NCBI GenBank assembly: GCA_021151615.1
Contig: JAGKXA010000007.1
Span: 1-38,515, forward strand
Origin: Cellvibrionaceae bacterium
GTDB taxonomy: Bacteria > Pseudomonadota > Gammaproteobacteria > Pseudomonadales > Cellvibrionaceae
DNA length: 38,515 nt
Direction of reading: 5' to 3'
Below are positions 1 to 8,235 of this stretch, piece after piece (within the stretch, counting starts at the first letter, position 1; each line of letters starts with the position of its first letter). A model generated the notes under the pieces. That model did no database searches. It worked only from the letters and a program-made list of their open reading frames with translations, and was not told the origin of the DNA. A program made the translations under genes and the position numbers.

Positions 1-113
1 GGCACAGTGATAATAAAAATAATCAGCAACACCAACATGACATCCACCAGCGGTGTCATGTTGATTTCATTCATGACTTCGGTTTCGTCGTCGAGTCCAC
101 CACCAAAGGCCAT
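1..113 (-). CDS. exbD: ExbD, biopolymer transport protein (N-terminal part only)
   Basis: The reverse strand from the ATG at 113 to the window edge encodes about 37 residues. They begin MAFGGGLDDETEVMNEINM and run into a single hydrophobic segment with the TPLVDVMLVLLIIF pattern typical of ExbD/TolR. In this family the segment is the one transmembrane helix, and its Asp is part of the proton pathway that drives TonB. The rest of the gene lies beyond position 1. It starts only three bases after the exbB stop codon, so it is the third gene of a tonB-exbB-exbD operon and is probably translationally coupled to exbB. TolR is the main alternative, but the tonB neighbour argues for ExbD. Confidence 0.9.
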   Translation of the reverse strand, partial: MAFGGGLDDETEVMNEINMTPLVDVMLVLLIIFIITV

Positions 114-116
114 GGC

Positions 117-833
117 TTAACCCTCTTTACGTGGAGTGAGTTTGGTAATGGTGTTTTTATTTTGCATTGGGCTGCCGGTAATAAAGTAGGCATGCAGCTG
201 ATGTGCAAAACGATTTAATTTATTCAGCACGCCTTTGTTGGCGCGGGTGAGGGCGTTGTAACCCAGCACTGCAGGAATAGCTACCGCCAAACCAAACGCG
301 GTCATAATCAATGCTTCACCCACCGGGCCGGCAACTTTATCAATACTGGCCTGACCACTCACACCAATACCAACCAGTGCGTGATAAATCCCCCACACAG
401 TGCCGAACAAGCCCACGAAAGGCGCAGTAGAGCCAACCGATGCGAGAATAGCGAGGCCACGCTGCAAACGTTCAGCGCTTTCATCAATGGAGCCGCGCAA
501 ACAGGCGGTTAACCATTCGCCCAAGGGTAAATGGCCGTGCAAATCCGTTTTGTGATTGCTGTGATGATCCAGCGCTGCTTGACCTTCTTCGGCTAAATGA
601 CGGAAAGGCGTTGCGCGATCTTCACCGAGGGTACGCAGGCCTTCAGCAAAACTTTGTGCGTGCCAGAAATCATTTAAACCCTGTTCGGATTTACGCAGAC
701 GCAACAAACCCCAGGCGCGCACGACAATCACCCACCAACTGGCGATAGACATAACCAACAAGATAACGGCTACGCCTTTAATCAATGCATCGCCTTGTGC
801 CCAAAGGGCGGTAATTCCGTAGGGTGAATCCAT
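117..833 (-). CDS. exbB: ExbB, MotA/TolQ/ExbB proton channel family
   Basis: This is a 238-residue inner-membrane protein of normal length for ExbB. There is a transmembrane helix near residues 17-38. After a cytoplasmic loop come the conserved MotA/TolQ/ExbB core around residues 130-165 (LASVGSTAPFVGLFGTVWGI) and a third helix around 172-195 (GEALIMTAFGLAVAIPAV). In the family, ExbB pentamers surround ExbD and use the proton motive force to energise TonB and outer-membrane receptors. The start is supported by a GAGG ribosome-binding site about 6 bases upstream. It lies between tonB and exbD in the same direction, with 50 bp to tonB and 3 bp to exbD. TolQ is the alternative, but no tolA or tolB is present here. 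Confidence 0.93.
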   Translation of the reverse strand: MDSPYGITALWAQGDALIKGVAVILLVMSIASWWVIVVRAWGLLRLRKSEQGLNDFWHAQSFAEGLRTLGEDRATPFRHLAEEGQAALDHHSNHKTDLHGHLPLGEWLTACLRGSIDESAERLQRGLAILASVGSTAPFVGLFGTVWGIYHALVGIGVSGQASIDKVAGPVGEALIMTAFGLAVAIPAVLGYNALTRANKGVLNKLNRFAHQLHAYFITGSPMQNKNTITKLTPRKEG

Positions 834-883
834 AACAACCTCGTTGTTTTGCTGTTCAATAAAATAGTTGTGCGCGTGAAAAT

Positions 884-1513
884 TTATTTTTTTGGGCGAA
901 TACCAAACTCAAATGGAATCTCATACCAGTAATCGATCGCTATTCCCGCTTGGCTGGCAGGAACAAAGCGCCAGCGTTTTATCGCATTAACCGCCGCTTT
1001 ATCCAAACGTTTGAAACCGCTTGATTCCTTGATTTTTACCTCGCCGACAGTGCCATCAGCTTTCACCAGTATCTCCAGTGTCACGGTTCCTTTTTCACCT
1101 AAACGGCGAGACATGTCGGGATAGCCGGGGGCCGGATTGTTCAGCTCACTGGCATCCGCGTTAGGTGGCAACACCGGTGCCGGCTGTGGCTCAGCCGGTT
1201 TTTGTGGTTCAGCCGGTGTTTCAACGGGCGGTGGTGGTTCCGGTGCTTTTACGGCACGCTCTGAAGGCGGTGCCTTGGGTAAGGGTTTTGGCTTGGGCAC
1301 CGGTTTTGGTTCCGGAGGCGGCGGAGGTGGTGGTTCAGGCGGCGGTGGCGGTGGTTCTTCAGGTGCAGCCATAACAATGGCGCCTTGAATCGTGGGCACT
1401 ACCACTTCAACCGGTTTTGGTTCGGTACGCGCCATAACCACGGCAGCAAGAATACCAGCATGCAGGCTTATCACCAGCAAGAGCGAGGAGAGGGGCGCGT
1501 TTTTGGGTAGCAT
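884..1513 (-). CDS. tonB: TonB energy-transducing protein
   Basis: The 209-residue protein has the classical TonB plan. There is an N-terminal membrane anchor (about residues 9-28), then a Pro/Glu/Lys-rich periplasmic spacer (about 50-120) with runs such as EEPPPPPPEPPPP and alternating KP repeats. The C-terminal TonB domain (about 125-205) carries PGYPDMSRRLGEKGTVTLEI and AAVNAIKRWRFVPA. It links the ExbB-ExbD motor to TonB-dependent receptors that import iron chelates, vitamin B12 or glycans. It is the first gene of the operon, with a Fur-box-like sequence upstream. No strong ribosome-binding site is visible before the ATG at 1513, but the membrane anchor begins directly after it, so the start is likely right. 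Confidence 0.94.
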   Translation of the reverse strand: MLPKNAPLSSLLLVISLHAGILAAVVMARTEPKPVEVVVPTIQGAIVMAAPEEPPPPPPEPPPPPPPEPKPVPKPKPLPKAPPSERAVKAPEPPPPVETPAEPQKPAEPQPAPVLPPNADASELNNPAPGYPDMSRRLGEKGTVTLEILVKADGTVGEVKIKESSGFKRLDKAAVNAIKRWRFVPASQAGIAIDYWYEIPFEFGIRPKK

Positions 1514-1559
1514 GCTGGGTATAGGTGAGTCAGAAGTATGAAAGAATGTTGAAATATGC

Positions 1560-1584
1560 GCTAATGATAATATTTCTCATTGTC
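1560..1584 (-). promoter_or_regulatory. Putative Fur box upstream of tonB
   Basis: The plus strand reads GCTAATGATAAT followed by ATTTCTCATTGTC. The first 12 bases match the Fur half GATAATGATAAT at 11 positions, and the second half keeps CATT-TC. It lies 47-71 bp upstream of the tonB start codon, where an iron-responsive repressor site would be expected. Iron repression of tonB-exbBD by Fur is established in other proteobacteria; its operation here is inferred from the match. Confidence 0.55.
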
Positions 1585-1620
1585 AAATGCAATCAAACTT
1601 CCGTTGATATCGGTCTCTTT

Positions 1621-2451
1621 TCACACCTGTGGATTAAATAGTGCGCTCTGGATGATTGCCAGCAGTTTGCGGTACCCGGGCGAAAGGCCGGGTTTGATCT
1701 GGCGCGAATCTATGTAGTAGGGTGCGCGCTTGCCGTGATACTCAATCGCGGGTCCTATAGGCTGGAAATAAATCCCCACAAAACTCAGGCTGCGCGCCAG
1801 GCGCGGCTCCATCATTACGAATACATGAAAACGACGCGTCTTATAGGTCATGGCGATGGCCGACATGTACAAGCTGATGGCTATATAGGGAAAGAAGCGC
1901 AGTTCCTGGGCTGAAAAGCTGGCCTCGTTGATCGCGCCGGTAGCGCCCCCTTCGAACTGGTCCACCTGGCGTTTGCGAAATGTGGCAGGCACTGCCAGAC
2001 GGGATATTTCGCAGATTTCCCGTGGCAGGAACTGGCTCGGATGAAGCTCGCTATGGGTTAAGGCGTGGCCGCAGAATTGTTGTATCGGTAAGGGTTCCGT
2101 TGGTGAATTACTGGTAATCAGCCGTAATGTCCCCGCCAGATTTTTTGAGCCGAGGTGGCGAATACAACAGTGGATTGAGCGCTCATCGAACTCATCTGTT
2201 TCTATTTGGTCTGGTTTTTCCGCTTCAAAATGCAGCTCTTCACAGTAAACTTGATGGCGCAGTGCATAGACCTCACGTTTCAACTGCGCACTGCTGGCGA
2301 TTCCCGGTTGCAGGTATTGGGCAAAGTGATTGGCAATGAGCAGTGCTTCATCGCTCGCCAACTGGGAGCGGGTAGTGGTGTTTGTTGCAGGCGCTTCATT
2401 ACTGGTTGGTTGAGTGTGCGTTAATTGACCCGGGGTGCGTAGTGCTTTCAT
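1621..2451 (-). CDS. PEP-CTERM/exosortase-associated acyltransferase family protein (GNAT fold)
   Basis: The 276-residue protein resembles the acyltransferase family found beside exosortase/PEP-CTERM systems, which is related to N-acyl-amino-acid and AHL synthases. Visible family features are LKREVYALRHQVYCEEL near residues 58-72, an acidic stretch (ETDEFDE), TLRLITS, PREICEISRLAVP around 160-172, and MMEPRLARSLSFVGI near 210-225. The probable activity is transfer of an acyl group from acyl-carrier protein or CoA to an amine; the substrate is unknown. The first 50 residues are Thr/Asn/Ala-rich and look poorly conserved. A GAGGG ribosome-binding site supports the ATG at 2451. No exosortase or PEP-CTERM substrate is present in the window, so this copy is an orphan as far as can be seen. 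Its neighbours (tonB downstream, a divergent CorC-like gene upstream) give no pathway clue. Confidence 0.8.
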   Translation of the reverse strand: MKALRTPGQLTHTQPTSNEAPATNTTTRSQLASDEALLIANHFAQYLQPGIASSAQLKREVYALRHQVYCEELHFEAEKPDQIETDEFDERSIHCCIRHLGSKNLAGTLRLITSNSPTEPLPIQQFCGHALTHSELHPSQFLPREICEISRLAVPATFRKRQVDQFEGGATGAINEASFSAQELRFFPYIAISLYMSAIAMTYKTRRFHVFVMMEPRLARSLSFVGIYFQPIGPAIEYHGKRAPYYIDSRQIKPGLSPGYRKLLAIIQSALFNPQV

Positions 2452-2664
2452 AAATCCCTCGTCCTTTTAGTCCTTGGGGATGGTAAAGATTTGTTTTTTA
2501 AACACGCTTCTACAGTCTAGTTGGAGCCTTCAGCTCTGGCGGATCATTTATTTCTAACAAAAGTTCGCCTTATTCGGTGTGTCGCATCAGAACACCAGGG
2601 TCTTTGCCTGCCACATCAAGATGTTATACTCGGCGTCCCTTGTTGATGAAGTCCCCAGGAATTC

Positions 2665-3948
2665 ATGGAAATTTTTATATTGTTGGGTTTGATTTTGTTG
2701 AATGGCTTGTTTGCCATGTCCGAAATCGCCATTGTGACAGCCAAAAAATCCCGCCTCCAAATCCTTGCCGATAAAGGCAGTAACTCGGCGCAAATTGCGC
2801 TAAAGCTTGCCGAAGATCCCACGCAATTTCTCTCGACTGTGCAAATCGGCATTACTTCGATCGGTATCATGAATGGTATTTTCGGTGAGTCCATTCTCGC
2901 TGAACCCTTTGCGCTCTGGTTGCAAACCTTTGGAGTTCCTACCCATTTCAGCGATAACTTCGCCACTATTTTGGTGGTAGTTGTCGTGACTTATTTATCG
3001 ATAGTGGTGGGTGAATTGGTGCCCAAACGTATTGGTCAATTAAGTGCTGAACGTATTGCATGCATCATGGCGAAACCTATGCAGTTGTTGGCGGTTGCCA
3101 CCAAACCCTTTGTGCATTTGCTGTCAACCTCAACGCGTGCGCTGATGCGGGTATTGGGTTTTCATCACAACCAAAACCAGCAGGTTACTGAAGAAGATAT
3201 TCATGCAATTCTCGATGAAGGATCCAACACCGGAATTCTGGAACAGCAGGAACACACAATGGTGAAAAACGTGTTGCGCTTGGAAGATCGCAACATAGTT
3301 TCTTTGATGGTGCCGCGCTCCGATATGATTTATCTGGATACTGCATTGACCGTGGAAGAAAATTACCAGCGGGTGATGCAATCACCGCATTCGCGTTTTC
3401 CGGTGTGCACTAAACAAAACGACAATCTGATTGGTGTGATCAACGCAAAAGAATTATTGGCGGCGGCCATCCGTGGCGATAAAGTGAATCTGGCTGAACT
3501 CGCCAAACCCTGTCAGGCAGTGCCTGAGAGCCTCACGGCGATGGAACTGCTGGATTTTTTCCGTCGCTCACGCACCCAGATGGTTTTCGTTGTCGATGAA
3601 TACGGTGAGTTACGTGGTCTGGTAACACTGCAGGATTTACTAGAAGCGCTTACCGGTGAATTTATTGGCGAGGAAGGTGAAGATGCTTATATAGTGCGTC
3701 GCGACGACGGCTCACTACTGTTGGACGGTATGCTCTCAATTGTAGATTTTAAAGATTGCCTGCACATTGATGATTTGCCAGAAGAGGGTAGTTATCAAAC
3801 TCTCAATGGTTTAATGATGTTGATCATGGGGCGTGTGCCGGCAACGGGCGATAAAATCCAATTGAAAGGTTGGGAGTTTGAGATTGTCGATATGGATGGT
3901 CGCCGCGTTGATAAAGTTCTTGCGAGTCAGCTTTTTGATGAAGAATAA
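2665..3948 (+). CDS. Hemolysin/CorC family protein: CNNM membrane domain, CBS pair, CorC_HlyC domain
   Basis: The 427-residue protein begins with a CNNM/DUF21 membrane domain (about 1-180), opening MEIFILLGLILLNGLFAMSE with the small-residue motif AMSEIA. Further helices lie near 95-120 (FATILVVVVVTYLSIVVGEL). Two CBS motifs follow (about 210-335; VPRSDMIYLD and TQMVFVVDEYGELRGLVTLQDLLEALTGE), then a C-terminal FAD-binding-like CorC_HlyC domain (about 345-425; GYSYQTL-like EEGSYQTLNGLMM and KIQLKGWEFEIVDMDGRRVDKV). Such proteins are linked to magnesium and cobalt transport or resistance; haemolysin is a historical name. AGGA just before the ATG supports the start. It is divergent from the acyltransferase, and the 213-bp gap between them must hold both promoters. 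Confidence 0.9.
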   Translation: MEIFILLGLILLNGLFAMSEIAIVTAKKSRLQILADKGSNSAQIALKLAEDPTQFLSTVQIGITSIGIMNGIFGESILAEPFALWLQTFGVPTHFSDNFATILVVVVVTYLSIVVGELVPKRIGQLSAERIACIMAKPMQLLAVATKPFVHLLSTSTRALMRVLGFHHNQNQQVTEEDIHAILDEGSNTGILEQQEHTMVKNVLRLEDRNIVSLMVPRSDMIYLDTALTVEENYQRVMQSPHSRFPVCTKQNDNLIGVINAKELLAAAIRGDKVNLAELAKPCQAVPESLTAMELLDFFRRSRTQMVFVVDEYGELRGLVTLQDLLEALTGEFIGEEGEDAYIVRRDDGSLLLDGMLSIVDFKDCLHIDDLPEEGSYQTLNGLMMLIMGRVPATGDKIQLKGWEFEIVDMDGRRVDKVLASQLFDEE

Positions 3949-4030
3949 AAGAGAGCTTCATTTCTTTTACTTGCGCCATGGTTAAATACTTTGGCGCTTA
4001 AGTCACCTGTGATATCTGTCACGTCACTGA

Positions 4031-5998
4031 ATGATTAGTTTATTACTCGCTCCTCATAGCGAGATTTTTAGTTGCTGCCCGTCTTGGTGTGTTGAATCTG
4101 CTGCTAGAATTTCCCTAACTACCTCGGGGGAATCAGGCGTGGGGCCATTAGAAACATTATTGTGGGTTTACCCGCTGTTATTGCTACTGAACGGTTTTGT
4201 GGCCGTTGCACTGTGGATTATTTATCGCAAAGCGATTTTTGGTCTGTTGGTGGGAGTTTGGTGCAGCACTCTGTTGAATATTGCCGCGCAAGGGGTAATG
4301 CTGGATTCCACACTTGGCACAGTCCTGGCGTTTTCCTCCTACATTATTACGGCCTGGTTTTTGTGTCGCATTCTTGCCTGGGTCGCGCACCAGCCTTTTT
4401 CATTCCGTAGCTACTGGTTCATTTTCGGTCTGGCCCTGATCGTCACTGTGGCAATTTATGTTGCCGGGGGAAACTTTGCGCAGCTCGCATTAGCCACTGC
4501 GGTCGCTGTGGCAGCGCCACAAATCAGTTATGCGTTGCAAACGTTGAAAAATAAACAAGCCAATACACTTGTGCGTATTTTTGCCATAGTCCTGTTAATC
4601 AATGGTGTGCACTTTATTGACTATCCATTCTTGCGCCCGATTCCAGAGGCGGCGGTATTTGGTTACACCCTGGTTATTGCGACCAGTATGCTATTTGGTG
4701 TGCTCTTGCCGTGCATTATCAATAATTTCCTGACGGATGAATTAACTCGTCAATTGCGCGATGAAGTTGCCAACCATCAAAAAACCGCACATGAACTTGA
4801 ACAGGCGCTGGTGATTACCGAGCAATCCTCGCGTGCCAAAACAGTGTTCCTCGCCAATGTGAGCCACCATTTACGCACACCGATTAACGGCATTATGGGG
4901 TTGAATGATTTATTACTGGCAACTGAACTCACCACTAACCAACAGGACCTTGCTCACCATGTTCGCAGTTCCAGCAACGAATTGCTGAATATGGTGGACA
5001 ATGTATTGGCTATTTCCCAATTAGAGTCAGGGAAAGTAAAAGTCTACCCCAAAGCAATCTGTATCCAACAACTGGTTAATGATTTGTTTGATCATTACTC
5101 ATCGTGTGGCTCGTTGAATTTACAATTGGTTAATCACCTAAATAAGAGTCACCAGCAATGGATTTATGCGGACGCTTTGAAGATTCGCCAAATTTGTTTG
5201 AACCTTATCGATAATGCCTTAAAGCACAGCGAAGGAAGCAAGGTAATTATTAATCTGCATCTGGACTCATCCAGGTCCATTTTTCATATTGCAGTGGCTG
5301 ATGATGGAGTAGGAATGGCGACTGAACGTTTAACTCATCTGGCTCAGCCTTTTGGGCGCGATGTACAGTCGATTCATTGTGGTATCGGCTTGGGGTTAAG
5401 CATTGTAAGTGAATTGGTTGCGCTTATGTCCGGCCAGTTGAAGCTGGATTCATCACCGGGGCAGGGGATGCACGTTGAGTGTGAAATTCCGGTAGGGCTA
5501 GTCACTGGTGAATCTGTAGCACCTTCGCCTGCAGCAGAAAAGGCGAGTTTGATTGATACTCAGCGAAATCTTGATGCACCACAACAAGCAACCACAAAGA
5601 TCCTCACCGAAAGAGATCATACAGCACCCTTGGCATTAGTGGTGGAAGATAACCCGGTTAACCGCATGGTTATTAGTGGGATGCTAAAAAAGTTGGCGGT
5701 TGATTTTCACATGGCAGAAGACGGCGCTCAGGCAATGGCGTTGTATCACCAACATAAAGACAACCTTGCTTGTGTGCTTATGGACGTACAACTGCCCGAT
5801 GCCAACGGCCTTGAACTGGTGGAAAAAATTCGTAGAGGCGGTGATAGGGTTCCTGTAATGGTTATTAGCGCTTTTACTTTTGGTGATGATGAAGCCAAAG
5901 CCATTAAAGTGGGTGCCGATGCCTATTTGCGTAAGCCCTATCACTTCGATGAATTTAAAAATGCGTTGAGTGATTTGGGTGTTGCAGCCAATGCGTAA
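4031..5998 (+). CDS. Hybrid sensor histidine kinase with C-terminal receiver domain
   Basis: The protein has up to 655 residues. An N-terminal membrane region of about seven helices (about 40-235) carries no recognisable ligand-binding domain. A short coiled segment (about 238-262) leads to a HisKA domain with H-box NVSHHLRTPINGIMG (phosphoacceptor near His279). The HATPase has an N-box (NLIDNALKH), G1 (DDGVGM) and G2 (GIGLGLSIV). A receiver domain spans about 530-645, with acidic pocket VVEDN, phosphoacceptor Asp near 585 (LMDVQLPD) and Lys in LRKPYHF. There is no output or Hpt domain, so it should pass phosphate to a partner elsewhere. The ATG at 4031 lacks a clear ribosome-binding site. 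A GTG at 4139, preceded by CGGGGG and starting just before the first helix, is a credible alternative start. No response regulator gene is adjacent. Confidence 0.9.
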   Translation: MISLLLAPHSEIFSCCPSWCVESAARISLTTSGESGVGPLETLLWVYPLLLLLNGFVAVALWIIYRKAIFGLLVGVWCSTLLNIAAQGVMLDSTLGTVLAFSSYIITAWFLCRILAWVAHQPFSFRSYWFIFGLALIVTVAIYVAGGNFAQLALATAVAVAAPQISYALQTLKNKQANTLVRIFAIVLLINGVHFIDYPFLRPIPEAAVFGYTLVIATSMLFGVLLPCIINNFLTDELTRQLRDEVANHQKTAHELEQALVITEQSSRAKTVFLANVSHHLRTPINGIMGLNDLLLATELTTNQQDLAHHVRSSSNELLNMVDNVLAISQLESGKVKVYPKAICIQQLVNDLFDHYSSCGSLNLQLVNHLNKSHQQWIYADALKIRQICLNLIDNALKHSEGSKVIINLHLDSSRSIFHIAVADDGVGMATERLTHLAQPFGRDVQSIHCGIGLGLSIVSELVALMSGQLKLDSSPGQGMHVECEIPVGLVTGESVAPSPAAEKASLIDTQRNLDAPQQATTKILTERDHTAPLALVVEDNPVNRMVISGMLKKLAVDFHMAEDGAQAMALYHQHKDNLACVLMDVQLPDANGLELVEKIRRGGDRVPVMVISAFTFGDDEAKAIKVGADAYLRKPYHFDEFKNALSDLGVAANA

Positions 5999-6113
5999 AC
6001 TTTTTTACAAATTTAATCGATAAGTTGGAAAGAGTCTTGCAGTTATGGAATTGTGGGTTGATTTTTGTTCAAAAAATTGACGCACTTTTAATAACTGATA
6101 AGGAGTTATTCCA

Positions 6114-6851
6114 ATGAATAAAGTATTTGCTGCTATTGAACAACATAAAAACCATTTGGCTGAGCATTCTTTTTGCCAGCATCTACGTAACTCTGAATAT
6201 CCTGATAAGTCCATTTTTTCTTTTGTCCCGCTCATGAGTTTTTTCGTGTTGGGTTTCAGGGATTTATTGGAGTATATGCGCGTTCCTTTTCCCAGTAACC
6301 AAACAGAATTCCTGCTGAATGAGCATTGCACGGAAGATAGCGACCACTGGTTGTGGTTTTTGCGAGATCTGGAAGCTCTGGAATTGCCTGTTAGCGCTTG
6401 GGGGGGAGAAAAAATTTCTGATAGCCTGCATTTAATATGGGCACCACAAAATGCGGCGATTCGTCGTCAAATCTACGACATTGTTGTACTGATAAACAAT
6501 TGTAAAAATGCGCAGGAAAAACTGGTGATTATTGAATGCCTGGAAGCTGCATTTGCAGCATTTATTGAAAGCCTTAATGTATTGACAAAGCGAATGGGCA
6601 TTTATCAACAGCTGGTGTATTTTGGCGAGCATCATTATGACAAAGAGTCCGAACACACCATGGGAAGCTGGCTGGATTCCGCTGAATCAAAAGTACAAAA
6701 AAAACAGCGTACCAAAGGCGTTATTCGCTACCCCCTGATGGAGCAGATGATTGATGATATTTTTCAGGGTTTCGAAGCTATGTTTAGTTGTTGGGAAAAG
6801 GGTATGGAGGCATCAGCGGTAGAGCCTAAAGGAATGGTTTTGTTGCAATAA
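6114..6851 (+). CDS. Possible haem-oxygenase-like metalloprotein (iron-containing redox enzyme-like)
   Basis: I do not recognise a named family with certainty. The 245-residue protein is soluble and all-helical in appearance. Residues 67-90 hold LLNEHCTEDSDHWLWFLRDL (E70, H71, E74, D75, H78), and residues 170-184 hold FGEHHYDKESEHTMG (E172, H174, E178, H181). This arrangement resembles the metal ligands of TENA/PqqC-like and haem-oxygenase-like diiron oxidase proteins, which have an E/D-rich H motif in one helix and HxxxD/ExxH in a later helix. Function and substrate are unknown. AAGGAG lies about 9 bases upstream of the ATG. A rho-independent terminator follows at 6928, so it is probably a single-gene unit after the hybrid kinase gene, from which it is separated by 115 bp. 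Confidence 0.6.
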   Translation: MNKVFAAIEQHKNHLAEHSFCQHLRNSEYPDKSIFSFVPLMSFFVLGFRDLLEYMRVPFPSNQTEFLLNEHCTEDSDHWLWFLRDLEALELPVSAWGGEKISDSLHLIWAPQNAAIRRQIYDIVVLINNCKNAQEKLVIIECLEAAFAAFIESLNVLTKRMGIYQQLVYFGEHHYDKESEHTMGSWLDSAESKVQKKQRTKGVIRYPLMEQMIDDIFQGFEAMFSCWEKGMEASAVEPKGMVLLQ

Positions 6852-6927
6852 GTAAGGGGTAGGAGGAAGCACAGGGTAAAGGATTGTTGAAAATTTTTTG
6901 GGGTAATTGATTGTGTATACCAAAAGC

Positions 6928-6960
6928 AGCCGTGGCTGGAAAACCAGTCGCGGCTTTTTA
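6928..6960 (+). terminator. Rho-independent terminator
   Basis: A 12-bp stem (6928-6939 with 6944-6955, including two G-T pairs) closes an AAAA loop and runs into TTTTT. It lies 77 bp after the stop of the preceding gene and ends that transcript. Confidence 0.8.
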
Positions 6961-7088
6961 TTTGCCGTTAGTGGGATTTTGTAATTCGGTTGAACTGATC
7001 CAAATCAATTGTCTTTATCGGCGGTTAGTGGTCAAATCTAGCTATGCCACCTAGGGTAGTCATTAGATAACAAACGAAGTAGATTCTC

Positions 7089-8105
7089 ATGCTCGACATC
7101 AAGACTCGCGTTAAAGAAATCCAGGGTATAGACCCGAACAATATCCCGCCGGAAATACTGGCTTCAGACCAGCCGCTGATCCTGAAAGGTTTGGCTAGCA
7201 ACTGGCCGCTAACCAAGGCGGGGCTGGAGTCTGATGAGACGGCTATTAATTACCTGCGCTCCTTTTACGAGGATAAAACGGTAGGGACTTTTTTCGGAAC
7301 CCCTGAGAACGATGGGCGTTACTTTTATAATGCGGACATGAGCGGGTTTAACTACCGCAGCGAGCGAGTGCGCCTGGATGAGGTATTAAATCAGGTGGAG
7401 GCGCATAAGAATGACCCACAACCACCAACCTTTTATGTGGGCTCTACCACGGTGGATGTTTGTTTGCCGGGTATGAGCGCCGAGGGAAATAATATTCCCA
7501 TTCCGTTTCCAGATGCCCTGGTGAGTATCTGGATGGGTAACAAATCCCGTATTCCCTGCCATTACGATGCGCCGGATAATCTAGCCTGCAACATAGTGGG
7601 CAAGCGCCGTTTTACCGTGTTTCCGCCAGAGCAGGCAGAAAACCTTTATCCCGGCCCGCTGGATTTTAATCCGGCTGGGCAACAAATTAGTTTGGTAGAT
7701 TTCGCCAAGCCGGATTTTGAAAAATTCCCCCGTTTTCGCGCGGCTATGGCAGCCGGGCAGGTAGCCAATCTGGAGCCGGGCGATGCGCTCTTTATTCCGA
7801 GTATGTGGTGGCACCATGTGGAAGGCCTGAGCACCTTTAACGTGTTGGTAAATTACTGGTGGCGTAGGGTACCCAAATTTATGGGGCCGGCAATTAATGC
7901 GCTCAAACATGCCATGTTGTGTATTCGCGATTTGCCGGAAAAAGAAAAAGCTGCCTGGAAAGCCTTGTTCGATTTTTATATTTTCAACGACCCTTCAGTG
8001 GCGCGCGAAAATATTCCGCCGGAAGCCCAGGGAGTACTTGGTCCGATGGATGATTTACAGGCGCGCCAGCTTCGGGCCTGGTTGATAAATCGTCTGAACC
8101 GCTAG
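7089..8105 (+). CDS. Cupin-like (JmjC/cupin_8) domain protein, probable Fe(II)/2-oxoglutarate oxygenase
   Basis: The 338-residue soluble protein belongs to the cupin_8/JmjC-like group. The likely iron ligands are His158 and Asp160 in RIPCHYDAPDNLACNIVG and a distal His in PSMWWHHVE (His242 or His243), giving the HxD...H facial triad. The motif GKRRFTVFPPEQAENLYPGP after the first ligands and LEPGDALFIPSMWWHHV are typical of bacterial relatives of FIH and JMJD5/6. Such proteins hydroxylate protein or small-molecule substrates; the target here is unknown. In Xanthomonas-like and Cellvibrio-like genomes relatives often sit with TonB receptors or SapC proteins, but no such gene is adjacent here. 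The ribosome-binding site is weak (GAAGTAG), and the start rests on the reading frame and family-like length. Confidence 0.85.
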   Translation: MLDIKTRVKEIQGIDPNNIPPEILASDQPLILKGLASNWPLTKAGLESDETAINYLRSFYEDKTVGTFFGTPENDGRYFYNADMSGFNYRSERVRLDEVLNQVEAHKNDPQPPTFYVGSTTVDVCLPGMSAEGNNIPIPFPDALVSIWMGNKSRIPCHYDAPDNLACNIVGKRRFTVFPPEQAENLYPGPLDFNPAGQQISLVDFAKPDFEKFPRFRAAMAAGQVANLEPGDALFIPSMWWHHVEGLSTFNVLVNYWWRRVPKFMGPAINALKHAMLCIRDLPEKEKAAWKALFDFYIFNDPSVARENIPPEAQGVLGPMDDLQARQLRAWLINRLNR

Positions 8106-8145
8106 GAAAGCGCTGAAAATCCTCGCAAAAACTGACTTGCAGGGG

Positions 8146-8178
8146 CTGGCGGTGTTACCTATCATCCACCGCCAGTTT
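8146..8178 (+). terminator. Stem-loop, probable terminator after the cupin-like gene
   Basis: CTGGCGGTG at 8146-8154 pairs perfectly with CACCGCCAG at 8167-8175 around a 12-base loop and is followed by only TTT. The stem is strong but the T-run is short, so termination may be partial. Confidence 0.5.
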
Positions 8179-8235
8179 AAGCCCTTATAAATGCCCGGGC
8201 CAATGTATTGGTGCAGGGCAGCAAGCTGAGTTGAT

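Noticed and set aside
1137..1388. Gly-rich plus-strand open frame opposite tonB
   Set aside because: It is the complement of the tonB Pro-rich spacer: codons for Pro read as Gly on the other strand. No ribosome-binding site or independent signal.
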